Of a stretch of DNA of 63,682 bases, positions 50,530 to 58,320 are shown in pieces. Position numbers and translations under genes: made by a program. Source of the stretch: CAJAQL01 sp964442965. GTDB lineage: Bacteria; Patescibacteriota; Minisyncoccia; UBA6257; 2-01-FULL-56-20. Where the stretch lies: positions 1 to 63,682 of the forward strand of contig CAYUBE010000002.1 in assembly GCA_964442965.1 (NCBI GenBank), given 5' to 3'. The notes under the pieces were generated by a model. It was not told the DNA's origin. It searched no databases and saw only the letters and a program-made list of their open reading frames with translations. The stretch's first letter is position 1; each line of letters begins with the position of its first letter.

Positions 50530-51051
50530 ATGAAATCAAAAGCACAGAAGCAGGAAGAACTGAACGAAGCTCGTGGGCTTTTGGAAAAAAGCCAGGCACT
50601 CGTCTTTACGGACTTCACAAAGGTTACCGCGGAAAAAGTGCGGCAGTTCCGCCGTGAACTCACGAAGGCAGATGCCGATTTTCTCGTCATCAAGAAACGG
50701 CTGCTCAGCATTCTTCTGAAAGAGAAGGGGATCGACGTTGATCTCGCGCAATTCAAAATCTCCGTCGGTACCATTTTTTCCCGCGGCGATGTTGAAAAGA
50801 TTGCGGGACCCGCGTTCGCATTCTTTTCGAAGCTTGAGGTTCCGGAAGGTGGTGCGAAAGACGTATGGGTAAAACATCTTCTCGGTGGCTATGACCTCGT
50901 CAAAAAGGAACCGCTCGATGGTGCGCAGATGGTCTACATCGGCAAACTCCCGCCCCGCGATGTGGTGCTGTCCCAGCTCTTGGGTATTCTTTCGGCCCCG
51001 ATTCGTTCATTTTTGTATGTGTTAGATCAAAAGTCGAAACAATCAAACTAA
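50530..51051 (+). CDS. rplJ: 50S ribosomal protein L10 (uL10)
   Basis: The 173-residue base of the L12 stalk has an N-terminal rRNA-binding part (LLEKSQALVFTDFTKVTAEKV, LRR-like FRRELTKADADFLVIKKRL) and a C-terminal helix for L12 dimers (LSQLLGILSAPIRSFLYVLDQ). It is preceded by a REP copy and no Shine-Dalgarno. The gap to rplL is 4 nt. Confidence 0.95.
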   Translation: MKSKAQKQEELNEARGLLEKSQALVFTDFTKVTAEKVRQFRRELTKADADFLVIKKRLLSILLKEKGIDVDLAQFKISVGTIFSRGDVEKIAGPAFAFFSKLEVPEGGAKDVWVKHLLGGYDLVKKEPLDGAQMVYIGKLPPRDVVLSQLLGILSAPIRSFLYVLDQKSKQSN

Positions 51052-51055
51052 AACT

Positions 51056-51418
51056 ATGGCAAATCAAGAAGATATCATCAGTCAGATTGAAAAACTTTCA
51101 GTAGTCGAACTCGCCGAGCTCGTACACAAGCTCGAAGAGAAATTCGGTATCACGGCGGCAGCTCCGGCCGCGGCGGGTGCGGCTGCGGCAGGACCGGCGG
51201 AAGAGAAAGACAGTTTTAATGTTGTCCTCAAATCAGCCGGCGAAAGCAAGCTGAACGTCATCAAGGTTGTTCGCGAAGTGACGACCTTGGGTCTCAAGGA
51301 GGCGAAAGATCTCGTCGATGGCGCTCCGAAGACCGTCAAGGAGAACGTAAAGAAAGAAGAGGCGGAAGAGATCAAGAAGAAGTTGGTCGCGGCCGGTGCA
51401 ACGGTCGAGTTGCAATAA
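51056..51418 (+). CDS. rplL: 50S ribosomal protein L7/L12 (bL12)
   Basis: The 120-residue stalk protein recruits translational GTPases. It has an N-terminal dimerisation part (LSVVELAELVHKLEEKFGI), an Ala/Pro hinge and the C-terminal domain with LNVIKVVREVTTLGLKEAKDLVDGAPK. Length is normal. A strong terminator follows. Confidence 0.97.
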   Translation: MANQEDIISQIEKLSVVELAELVHKLEEKFGITAAAPAAAGAAAAGPAEEKDSFNVVLKSAGESKLNVIKVVREVTTLGLKEAKDLVDGAPKTVKENVKKEEAEEIKKKLVAAGATVELQ

Positions 51419-51432
51419 TCTTTTGACCGTAT

Positions 51433-51464
51433 AAAAATTGCCCCGCTGAAGCGGGGTAATTTTT
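51433..51464 (+). terminator. Terminator of rplJ-rplL
   Basis: AAAAATTGCCCCGC stem with loop TGAA, ending in TTTTT. Confidence 0.92.
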
Positions 51465-51477
51465 ATATTGAAGCCTG

Positions 51478-51549
51478 TGGGCGTTGCGGGGATCGGACCT
51501 GCGACCTCTTCGATGTGAACGAAGCGCTCTACCACTGAGCTAAACGCCC
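51478..51549 (-). tRNA. tRNA-Val (anticodon CAC)
   Basis: Acceptor GGGCGTT/AACGCCC, D-arm GCTC/GAGC, anticodon loop TTCACAT (CAC) on a CTTCG/CGAAG stem. The T-loop reads TCCGATC, with C where U55 (pseudouridine) is normal, and the T-stem has one A-C mismatch. The rest is regular. Confidence 0.88.
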
Positions 51550-51725
51550 CCGCAACATCATAAAAGAAATCAGTCTGAATTTCAACGGTTTTAAGGTTAT
51601 CGCGATCTCGTGAAAACGAGAAGCCGCGAAGATTGGGTAATGTGAACGAGTTGGTACAGCCTTCGCTACACCTTGCGCGGCTTTTATTTTTAGAAATATT
51701 TAATGTCAACATGATATGTTTGCGG

Positions 51726-52133
51726 ATGATGAAAAAGGATTTTGCTGATTGGCATGATCTAAAAACAAAAATTCAGGGGGCAGAAAATTCACTATTCTTT
51801 CGAGAAAGGGAAATCTGGCTTTGCTATCTTGGTCTAAATCTTGGCCACGAGGAGGACGGAAAACAAGAGCTCTTTTTGCGCCCCGTCATCGTTTTTAGAA
51901 AATTCAGTCCAAATTTTTTCTGGGGCATACCGCTTACGAGCAAAGAAAAAGATGGATCATATTATTATCACTCGCGCTTTGCTGGAAAGGTCGGGACCGC
52001 CCTACTTTTTCAAATGAGATTAATGGATCGGAAACGATTATTCAGAAAAATAGGAACCATGCACCACCATAAATTTCTTGAAATGGCAGGAAAAGTTGGC
52101 CTTTTACTACCAAACGAAAACCCCTCGATATGA
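51726..52133 (+). CDS. PemK/MazF-like toxin
   Basis: The 135-residue protein has the MazF-type core: REREIWLCYLGLNLGHEEDG, LRPVIVFRKFSPNFFWGIPLTS, and RLMDRKRLFRKIGTM near the end. The N-terminal helical part (DFADWHDLKTKIQ) is typical of the Patescibacteria subfamily. MazF toxins are ribosome-independent mRNA endonucleases. No antitoxin gene is adjacent. The start is uncertain: 51726, 51729 or 51711; TATGTT (51715-51720) would suit a leaderless start at 51726. Confidence 0.82.
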   Translation: MMKKDFADWHDLKTKIQGAENSLFFREREIWLCYLGLNLGHEEDGKQELFLRPVIVFRKFSPNFFWGIPLTSKEKDGSYYYHSRFAGKVGTALLFQMRLMDRKRLFRKIGTMHHHKFLEMAGKVGLLLPNENPSI

Positions 52134-52141
52134 GGGGTTTT
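52117..52141 (+). terminator. Terminator of the PemK-like gene
   Basis: AAAACCCCTC/GAGGGGTTTT stem overlapping the last codons. Confidence 0.85.
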
Positions 52142-52360
52142 CTCGGAGGCCGAAGCCCAATGTAGCCTTTATATTACTCGCTCCATGTTACCTGTCAAAT
52201 AGAATTTTAACAAAATTTAATATTTGAGATAGCCCTCATTTTCATAGTTTTATTGACGGGTTCTGGGCTGTGCATATCTTATTTGACGCCCTCGGCCGAT
52301 TTGTTACACTGTCGAAAAGCCAGAGCGAAAGCCTAAAAAGGCATAAAATAAACTAAAAAA
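52142..52360 (+). promoter_or_regulatory. Gap with promoter of the first Liv binding protein
   Basis: TTGACG (52283), 16 nt, TACACT (52305-52310). The rest of the 219-nt gap is AT-rich without a gene. The leader of about 45 nt has no clear Shine-Dalgarno. Confidence 0.55.
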
Positions 52361-53500
52361 ATGAGCAAAGCCAAAAAAACCGTTTGGTGGGTTGTTGGCG
52401 TGGTGGTTGTGGTCGGTCTCGTCTGGTGGGGGATTGCAAGAAATAATGCATCAGCAAATATGGTTAAAATAGGGGCTATGCTGCCCCTTACGGGTGATGC
52501 GGCTGTTTATGGAGAACCCATGGATAATGTTTTGCATCTTGCCGCAAATGAGATTAATGCCCAGGGTGGTATCAATGGCAAACCGATAGAGTTGCTTGTT
52601 GAAGATTCGAAATGCGACGGGACCGATGCGGCAAACGCGGCTCAAAAGTTGATCAATGTTGATAATGTGCAAGTAATTATCGGTGGTCTTTGTAGTGGCG
52701 AATCATTGGCTGCAGTTCCCATTGCTCAACAGGCTAAAGTATTCCTTTTTTCTGGCGGTTCATCCAGTCCGAAGCTTACCAGTTCAAGTTTATACTTTGC
52801 CCGCGATTACCCGAGCGATTCTGCACAGGGAAAGGTTCTTGCTGATGCAGCATGGAATACAAAGCACTGGAAATCCGTTGCCGTTGTACAGGAACAAACT
52901 GATTATGCGGTCGGGGTTTACGGTGCTTTCAATGATGAATTTCAAAGCTTAGGCGGTAAGATTTTCAACCAATCATTTCCCACGGGCGCAACAGACGTTC
53001 GTTCAATGTTGACGGATTTGAAATCACAAAATCCTGATGCCCTTTTTATCATCACGCAAACACCACAGGAAACAGATAGAGTCATAGAACAATTACAAGA
53101 ATTAAAGTGGACTCCTCCACTTCTTGTTGATGACGTCATAGCGGGCGATCCCGCGACGCTCAAGGCGAATGCGAATATTCTCGAGGGAGCTTTGACTGCA
53201 GAATTTGGTGTTGATCCAACAAACCAGAAATTCGAGCATCTATTGTCAGCATATAAAGCTCAATACGGTAGCGATGTTCCCTATCAAAGCTATGAGCAAA
53301 CAATGTACGACGCGGTTTACTTGTTGGCTGATGGTATCAGAACAGTTGGTTACAATGGCACAGCGCTTGCCCAGTGGTCACGCACCGTCGGTAATTGGTC
53401 AGGTGCAACAGGGATGATCACGATTTTGCCGAGCGGTGATCCTGCGAGCGGTCATAGATTGGAAATGATACATAATGGTGTGGCGCAACCGGTTCAATAA
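52361..53500 (+). CDS. Branched-chain amino acid-type binding protein 1 (LivJ-like)
   Basis: The 379-residue protein has an N-terminal membrane anchor (about 8-25) and a type I periplasmic binding fold: MVKIGAMLPLTGDAAVYGE, INAQGGINGKPIELLVEDSKCDG, VIIGGLCSGESLAAVPIAQQ and a C-terminal GATGMITILPSGDPASG. It delivers a ligand (amino acid or similar) to the LivHGF transporter. It has its own promoter and a strong terminator (53579), so it can be expressed apart from the permease. Confidence 0.92.
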   Translation: MSKAKKTVWWVVGVVVVVGLVWWGIARNNASANMVKIGAMLPLTGDAAVYGEPMDNVLHLAANEINAQGGINGKPIELLVEDSKCDGTDAANAAQKLINVDNVQVIIGGLCSGESLAAVPIAQQAKVFLFSGGSSSPKLTSSSLYFARDYPSDSAQGKVLADAAWNTKHWKSVAVVQEQTDYAVGVYGAFNDEFQSLGGKIFNQSFPTGATDVRSMLTDLKSQNPDALFIITQTPQETDRVIEQLQELKWTPPLLVDDVIAGDPATLKANANILEGALTAEFGVDPTNQKFEHLLSAYKAQYGSDVPYQSYEQTMYDAVYLLADGIRTVGYNGTALAQWSRTVGNWSGATGMITILPSGDPASGHRLEMIHNGVAQPVQ

Positions 53501-53578
53501 TTAATATAAAAATCAACTTTCGTCGGGCTTTTAGTATTTCATCACTCTCGCAGGGTGCCGGTTTCCTCAAAATTAGTT

Positions 53579-53615
53579 CACCGGCTCATTCTACCGAATG
53601 AGCCGGTGTTTTTTT
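53579..53615 (+). terminator. Terminator formed by a GGCTCATTC palindrome (copy 3, reversed)
   Basis: 13-bp arms CACCGGCTCATTC/GAATGAGCCGGTG with loop TACC and seven T. Here the dispersed palindrome acts as a terminator. Confidence 0.88.
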
Positions 53616-53659
53616 GACTTCCTGTTTCCTCGTGATTTTGATAGAATGATTGGGTATTT

Positions 53660-53707
53660 TCATTGGAAATTAGATATTAGAAATTGGGAATTAGAAATTT
53701 CTTCTAC
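53660..53707 (+). repeat. ATTAG-type junction repeat before livH
   Basis: GGAAATTAGATATTAGAAAT and TGGGAATTAGAAATT, ending in TTCTTCTAC before the livH ATG. Single-armed. Confidence 0.65.
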
Positions 53708-54574
53708 ATGTCCATTCTTCCCCAGCTTATTGCGAACAGCCTGATCGCCGCGGGAACGTATGCGCTCATTGCGATCGGCTTCAATCTTATTTACGGAGCG
53801 ACAAAATTTTTTAACATGGCGCACGGCGTCATGGCGGCCGCCGGCGGCTACACGGTTTTCTTCCTGACGACGACGTACGCTCAGATGAATGTGATCGAAG
53901 CGGTTGTTCTTGGCATTCTCGTCGCCGGCGCTATTGGTTGGGGATTGGACCGAATCATCTATCGCGAGCTTCGCAAGCGACATGCATCGAACATGGTGTT
54001 TCTCGTGGCATCGCTTGGGGCATTTACCATCATTCAGGCGGTGATTGCGATGCTCTTCACCAGTCAATTCCAGACGCTTTCGAGCGCGGCGTCGGAACAG
54101 GTTTACACCATCTTTGGGGCATCGATCACGGAAACGCAGGTTCTTATCCTGACTTCTGTGGTCGCGGTATTCGTATTACTCTCGATCTTCCTGAAAGTGA
54201 CAATGTTCGGCAAGCAGGTTCGTGCGGTGAGCGACGATGAAGAAGTGGCGCGGATCGCGGGCATCAACACGGAAAAAGTGCTCGGATGGATATTCTTCAT
54301 CGGTTCGGCGATCGCGGGGCTCGGCGGCATTCTGATCGGCTTTGATACCGGCATCCAGCCGACGATGGGACTGGAACTGCTTTTAAAAGGGGTGATCGCC
54401 GCAATCATTGGGGGTGTCGGCAGCCTCTCGGGTGCGTTGCTCGGTGCCTTGCTTTTGGGGTTTGCGGAGAATTTCGGCATATGGAAGATTTCCGGTGAAT
54501 GGAAAGACGCCATCGCTTTCGGTTTGCTCATCTTGTTTTTGATTTTTAGACCACAGGGGATTATTAAAAGATGA
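53708..54574 (+). CDS. livH: Branched-chain amino acid ABC transporter permease LivH
   Basis: The 288-residue protein has eight hydrophobic segments and the LivH signature: ALIAIGFNLIYGATKFFNMAHG (about 17-38), SDDEEVARIAGINTEKV (coupling loop) and GVGSLSGALLGALLLGFAEN. The start at 53708 avoids translating the junction repeat. The partner permease LivM is not present in this cluster. Confidence 0.93.
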   Translation: MSILPQLIANSLIAAGTYALIAIGFNLIYGATKFFNMAHGVMAAAGGYTVFFLTTTYAQMNVIEAVVLGILVAGAIGWGLDRIIYRELRKRHASNMVFLVASLGAFTIIQAVIAMLFTSQFQTLSSAASEQVYTIFGASITETQVLILTSVVAVFVLLSIFLKVTMFGKQVRAVSDDEEVARIAGINTEKVLGWIFFIGSAIAGLGGILIGFDTGIQPTMGLELLLKGVIAAIIGGVGSLSGALLGALLLGFAENFGIWKISGEWKDAIAFGLLILFLIFRPQGIIKR

Positions 54575-54586
54575 GCAAACCGAAAG

Positions 54587-54632
54587 CGAATTCCTAATTT
54601 CCAATATCTAATTCCTAATGAAAAGCGAAATG
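54587..54632 (+). repeat. ATTAG-type repeat after livH
   Basis: AGCGAATTCCTAATTTCCAA and TATCTAATTCCTAATGAAAAGCGAA: two AAAGCGAA-flanked ATTAG words before the chimeric pseudogene. Confidence 0.55.
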
Positions 54633-54757
54633 ATTAATTCTCAAAACGGAAAAATCTATGATTTAGAAGAACGAACTGCTCGATTCGGGGAGAATGTTAT
54701 TCAATTGATCAAAAAGATGCCAAGGACAATCATTTCTATTCCCTTGATAGATCAGCT
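54618..54757 (+). pseudogene. 5' fragment of a four-helix bundle (S23/IVP-like) gene
   Basis: The first about 45 codons (NGKIYDLEERTARFGENVIQ, KKMPRTIISIPLIDQLLRAA) match the start of the S23/four-helix bundle family found in rRNA intervening sequences and as free genes. The match ends abruptly and the frame then reads through an unrelated gene remnant to a stop at 54845. Confidence 0.75.
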
Positions 54758-54955
54758 TCTTCGAGCAGCAACCAGGGATATAATTCCTTTATGTTGCTCG
54801 CGAATACGTATGATCCGAATGCGCAGAAATGGGTCGCCAATATGAAAACGGCAAACTTTGTCGGTGCGGATGGGGAAGTCTCGTTCGACGCGGTGGGACT
54901 CAGAGTTCCCAATATATTTTTCGCCAAGCTTGAGAATGGCAATGTCACTCAATGA
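54758..54955 (+). pseudogene. 3' fragment of a third Liv-type binding protein
   Basis: In a different frame the sequence reads GYNSFMLLANTYDP...NFVGADGEVSFDAVG...FAKLENGNVTQ and stops at 54955, overlapping the next start codon. GxDGxxxFDxxG is the C-terminal pattern of LivJ-type proteins. The 5' part is missing and replaced by the S23-like fragment. Confidence 0.75.
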
Positions 54956-56094
54956 ACAAAAATAAAAAAATCTGGATCGCGGCTATCGTTATTCTCGTTC
55001 TCGCGTTCATTGGCTGGCGAGTCTATCAAGGGAGTCAGCAAAATTCCGGTTCCATCAAGATTGGTGTTGCGAGCCTCATGAGCGGGGATTGGGCGGCACT
55101 CGGAGAGAATATTTTAAATACCGCAGACTTAGCGGTTGATCAGATCAACTCAATGGGCGGCGTGAATGGTAGAAAATTAGAGATTGTCTCTGAAGATTCC
55201 GGTGTAGACGGCCCAACGGGCATTTCGGCAGTTTCCAAACTCATTAATATAGACGGTGTGAAATATGTCATCGGTGGCATGGCGAGCAACGGAACGGACG
55301 CCGCGGCACCTCTCTTTGATCAGAATCACGTTATTGATCTTGTGCCGGTGACTGGCGGCAAGGATATTGATACTGCGGGAGAATATGTTTTCAGGATCGC
55401 GAACTCGGATAGCTTGGCCGGAACGGATATCGCCGATGCCATGATCGGACTTGGCTATAAAAACGTAGCAATCGTAAACGAGATTACTGAGTATACACTT
55501 GATCTAACCGCAAGTTTTAAACAAGAATTTACAAGCCGTGGAGGAACTATTGTTGCCGAGGATGATTTCCAGCCTGGAACGAATGATTTTCAGACAACGA
55601 TAACGAAGTTCAAAGGGCAAAAAATTCAGGCAGTTTTGGTGGCTTCGCAGACCGGCATCAGCGGAGCCTTCTTTGTGAAACAGTCGCGTGAACTTGGCTT
55701 TACGCCGCCCATGTTTTCAGATTTCACCTTTGTCACCAATACCGCCGCCCAAAAGATAGTCGGGTCATTTGATGGAATTTATTTTGCCGACCCGGCGTAT
55801 GATGCGGAAAACCCTGATCTCCTGACGTTTTTCAAAACATATCAAGATCAGTATGGTTACGCCCCATCAATTCCGTTTCAGACAGCAGCAACGTATGATG
55901 CGGTACACATGATAGTTGATGCTATAAAGGCGGTTGGCGACAATAGCATCGCCGTTCACGATTGGCTGCTCGCAAATGTAAAAAACTATCACGGTTTTAT
56001 GGGGACATACTCTCTCGACGCAAATGGTAACTCTGATCTCGGTTTTGTAATAAAAATTATGAAAAATGGTCAACCCATGTCAGTCAATTATTAA
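54952..56094 (+). CDS. Branched-chain amino acid-type binding protein 2 (LivJ-like)
   Basis: The 380-residue protein has an N-terminal anchor (about 6-22), IKIGVASLMSGDWAALGENIL, INSMGGVNGRKLEIVSEDSGVDG, VIGGMASNGTDAAAPLFDQNH and a C-terminal GFMGTYSLDANGNSDLGF. It is related to, but clearly different from, the protein at 52361, so the transporter probably accepts two ligand classes. It ends 1 nt before livG. Confidence 0.92.
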   Translation: MNKNKKIWIAAIVILVLAFIGWRVYQGSQQNSGSIKIGVASLMSGDWAALGENILNTADLAVDQINSMGGVNGRKLEIVSEDSGVDGPTGISAVSKLINIDGVKYVIGGMASNGTDAAAPLFDQNHVIDLVPVTGGKDIDTAGEYVFRIANSDSLAGTDIADAMIGLGYKNVAIVNEITEYTLDLTASFKQEFTSRGGTIVAEDDFQPGTNDFQTTITKFKGQKIQAVLVASQTGISGAFFVKQSRELGFTPPMFSDFTFVTNTAAQKIVGSFDGIYFADPAYDAENPDLLTFFKTYQDQYGYAPSIPFQTAATYDAVHMIVDAIKAVGDNSIAVHDWLLANVKNYHGFMGTYSLDANGNSDLGFVIKIMKNGQPMSVNY

Positions 56095-56095
56095 A

Positions 56096-56851
56096 ATGAA
56101 CATTCTCGAAACAAGAAACCTAGATAAGCATTTTGGTGGGGTGGTGGCGGTGGACCGGCTGTCGATTTCTATTGAAAAAGGAAAAATAACGAGCGTTGTG
56201 GGACCGAATGGGTCGGGCAAAACGACGCTCGTGAACATTCTCAGCGGTTTTTTCCCGATAACTGCGGGCGTAGTCATGATTGATGGAGTCGCGCTCAAAA
56301 GGATGAGCGCCGCAGACGTGGCTTCGTACGGAATCACGCGTACTTTTCAGGAAGTGCGACTCTTCAACCAGATGCCGGTTTTGGATAACATCCTTATTAC
56401 GCTTACGGAACGGAATGTGGTCGGCGCACTTTTCGAAAAACACAATGCGTTCCATCTTGTGAGGGCGGAAGAATTGCTTAAGAAAGTTGGTCTCTCTGAA
56501 AAGCGGCATGAGATGGCGGGAAATTTATCGTATGGCCAACGGAAGCTTCTTGAGATCGCGCGGGCACTCGCCATGACCCGTTCGACAGGCTCAGGGCAAG
56601 CCTGCGAGATATTACTTTTCGATGAGCCGTTCGCCGGGCTTTTTCCGGAAATGATAAAGATCGTCGTCGCGGTCCTTAAGGAACTTCGCTCCGAAGGCAA
56701 GACGTCGGTGCTGATTGAACACAACATGGACCTCATTCGCGAACTTTCCGATTATACGATCGTTATGGATGACGGGAAACTGCTTGCCGAAGGAAAACCA
56801 AACGAAGTGCTCGCCGAACGAAAGGTCATCGAGGCGTATCTCGGTGAGTAA
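56096..56851 (+). CDS. livG: Branched-chain amino acid ABC transporter ATPase LivG
   Basis: The 251-residue ATPase has Walker A GPNGSGKTTL (about 36-45), TRTFQEVRLFNQMPVLDNI (LivG-type Q-loop), signature LSYGQRKLLEIARAL and Walker B ILLFDEPFAGL. Nine extra residues (RSTGSGQAC) stand between LAMT and EILLFDEP, encoded by a dispersed palindrome in frame. Its TAA stop is the first word of an ATTAG-type repeat. Confidence 0.94.
   Translation: MNILETRNLDKHFGGVVAVDRLSISIEKGKITSVVGPNGSGKTTLVNILSGFFPITAGVVMIDGVALKRMSAADVASYGITRTFQEVRLFNQMPVLDNILITLTERNVVGALFEKHNAFHLVRAEELLKKVGLSEKRHEMAGNLSYGQRKLLEIARALAMTRSTGSGQACEILLFDEPFAGLFPEMIKIVVAVLKELRSEGKTSVLIEHNMDLIRELSDYTIVMDDGKLLAEGKPNEVLAERKVIEAYLGE
56579..56605. 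repeat. In-frame palindromic insertion in livG
   Basis: 27 nt (9 codons) containing TTCGACAGGCTCAGGGCAAG, with arms CAGGCT/AGCCTG; this is the widespread TTCGACAGGCTCAGG-type dispersed repeat, placed just before Walker B. Confidence 0.75.
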
Positions 56852-56985
56852 TTTCTAATTTCCAATATCTAATTTCTAGTGGAATGACAAAGGTTAAAAT
56901 AATAAAAGAGAATATTTTCCAAGAAATTTGGTATTGGACATTTCATTAGAAATTAGGAATTAGATATTAGAAATTCATCCTATCT
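56849..56985 (+). repeat. ATTAG-type junction hairpin, livG-livF
   Basis: The left arm TAATTTCTAATTTCCAATAT begins with the livG stop. A 60-nt AT-rich middle and the right arm TAGAAATTAGGAATTAGATA follow, ending 11 nt before the livF ATG. It is the largest complete example. Confidence 0.8.
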
Positions 56986-57705
56986 ATGGAACAAATTCTT
57001 GAACTCAAAAATGCTCACGTTCACTACGGCGGCGTGAAGGCGCTCGATGGTGCGGACATCGCAGTCCGCGAAGGGGAAATGGTCGCTCTCATGGGACCGA
57101 ATGGCGCAGGTAAATCAACCGCACTCAAGGCGATTTTCGGTCTTGCGCCGATGTCTCCTGGAAAGGTGCTGTGGCATGGAGCTGAGGTGCGCCCGGTTTC
57201 TTACGAAATGGTGGAGCGCGGTATCTCGTTTGTGCCGCAAGGCCGCCGCGTATTCACGCATCTTACCGTCGAGGAAAATCTCGAGATCGGCGGCATCACG
57301 GTTCCCGATAAGCGTGAGCTAAGACGTCGCATTGACGAAGCCATGGATATTTTCCCTGTTTTGCGGACCAAGCGGAAGCAAAAATCAGGGGAGCTTTCCG
57401 GTGGGGAACAGCAGATGGTGGCATTGGCGCGCGGCATCGTGACGGATCCGAAAGTTTTGCTCCTGGATGAGCCGTCACTTGGGCTTGCGCCGAAGATCGT
57501 GAAAGAAGTTTTTCAAAAAATAAAGGAAATCAATGAACGGCATGGCACGGCGATCATGATCGTAGAACACAATATTAAATCGCTCTTTGAAATTGTGCAC
57601 CGTGCGTACATTTTAGATAAAGGAAGAGTTGCGAAAGAAGGTGAACCATCGGCGCTTGTTACGAGCGGCATTCTCGAGAAAGTTTTTTTAGGGAAATTGG
57701 AATAG
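56986..57705 (+). CDS. livF: Branched-chain amino acid ABC transporter ATPase LivF
   Basis: The 239-residue ATPase has Walker A GPNGAGKST (about 37-45), the LivF-type FVPQGRRVFTHLTVEENLEIG, signature LSGGEQQMVALARGI and Walker B LLLDEPSLGLAPK. With LivG it would power the LivH-containing channel. The end is followed by a long ATTAG-type repeat. Confidence 0.95.
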   Translation: MEQILELKNAHVHYGGVKALDGADIAVREGEMVALMGPNGAGKSTALKAIFGLAPMSPGKVLWHGAEVRPVSYEMVERGISFVPQGRRVFTHLTVEENLEIGGITVPDKRELRRRIDEAMDIFPVLRTKRKQKSGELSGGEQQMVALARGIVTDPKVLLLDEPSLGLAPKIVKEVFQKIKEINERHGTAIMIVEHNIKSLFEIVHRAYILDKGRVAKEGEPSALVTSGILEKVFLGKLE

Positions 57706-57840
57706 AATGGATTCCTAATATCCAATATCTAATTCCTAATTTCTAATGAAATGATAAATGTCAAAATATCGAAATTAATTTCGAGATTAGAAATTGAACA
57801 TTTCATTAGGAATTAGGTATTGGAAATTAGTAATTCGTCT
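57706..57840 (+). repeat. ATTAG-type repeat hairpin after livF
   Basis: TTCCTAATATCCAATATCTA words are answered by CATTAGGAATTAGGTATTGG and AAATTAGTAATTCGTC. This copy does not end at a start codon. Confidence 0.7.
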
Positions 57841-57849
57841 CCGGAAAAG

Positions 57850-57858
57850 TTATGCACA
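57850..57858 (+). promoter_or_regulatory. DnaA box-like 9-mer
   Basis: TTATGCACA matches the DnaA box consensus TTATNCACA. It is isolated, so its meaning is uncertain. Confidence 0.35.
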
Positions 57859-57888
57859 GTTTTTTGAGAAATCGAAAAATTGATTTGC

Positions 57889-57997
57889 TACAATTAAGGT
57901 AAGATAAATTTTCAGAAAGATCACTTCACCGATCTTCTGAAAATTGGTTGGGGTGGTCGGCAACCCAATCGCATCGAAATTTAAAATAAAAAATAAA
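57889..57997 (+). promoter_or_regulatory. Structured leader of the Lys-rich micro-ORF
   Basis: TACAAT (57889-57894, extended TGC) precedes a hairpin AATTTTCAGAAAGATC/GATCTTCTGAAAATT and a second one, ATTGGTTG/CAACCCAAT. The transcript ends at the 58058 terminator. Confidence 0.55.
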
Positions 57998-58048
57998 ATG
58001 CCAGCAAAGAAAAAGACGAAGAAGAAGGCAGCAAAGAAGAAGAAATAA
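57998..58048 (+). CDS. Lys-rich micro-protein (16 residues)
   Basis: ATG to TAA encodes MPAKKKTKKKAAKKKK, ten Lys in sixteen residues. It resembles the tail of histone H1-like or HU-fusion proteins, as if only the tail were kept. The structured leader and the strong terminator 9 nt downstream make a real transcription unit likely; whether the peptide or the RNA matters is unknown. Start context is A-rich with no Shine-Dalgarno. Confidence 0.5.
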   Translation: MPAKKKTKKKAAKKKK

Positions 58049-58057
58049 CCTTCAAAA

Positions 58058-58084
58058 ACACCCGCGCTTAGCGCGGGTGTTTTT
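58058..58084 (+). terminator. Terminator of the micro-ORF transcript
   Basis: Perfect 10-bp stem ACACCCGCGC with loop TTA, then TTTTT. Confidence 0.92.
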
Positions 58085-58096
58085 CTATTAGAGGAA

Positions 58097-58247
58097 ACCC
58101 CGGGCGAGGGCCATTGAAAACGGGTATACTGTGGTTATCTCACGCCCGAGCCCGGGGATGAATCAATCCCGGAGCGCAGCGGAGGCATGTTGCGTCAGAC
58201 GTAGTTCAAAGGAAGCCCCGGGTGGAGCAGAGCGGAACCCGGGGAGG
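58097..58247. repeat. CCCCGGG-type palindrome cluster
   Basis: CCCCGGGC (58098)/GCCCGAGCCCGGGG (58144-58157) and CCCCGGGT (58216-58223)/ACCCGGGG (58237-58244) form two nested hairpins. No gene is seen in 58085-58456. Confidence 0.65.
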
Positions 58248-58255
58248 ATGTCACT

Positions 58256-58320
58256 ATTGAGATCGTATCTCCATCGGAGATACGATCTCGGCATTTCTAT
58301 CGAGATACGATCTTGATACG
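58256..58320. repeat. REP cluster (three copies, inverted pair)
   Basis: Three degenerate GAGAT(CGT)ATCTC units: the first two are inverted around ATC to form a 16-bp-arm hairpin, and the third follows 14 nt later. This resembles a REPIN arrangement far from its transposase. Confidence 0.8.
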
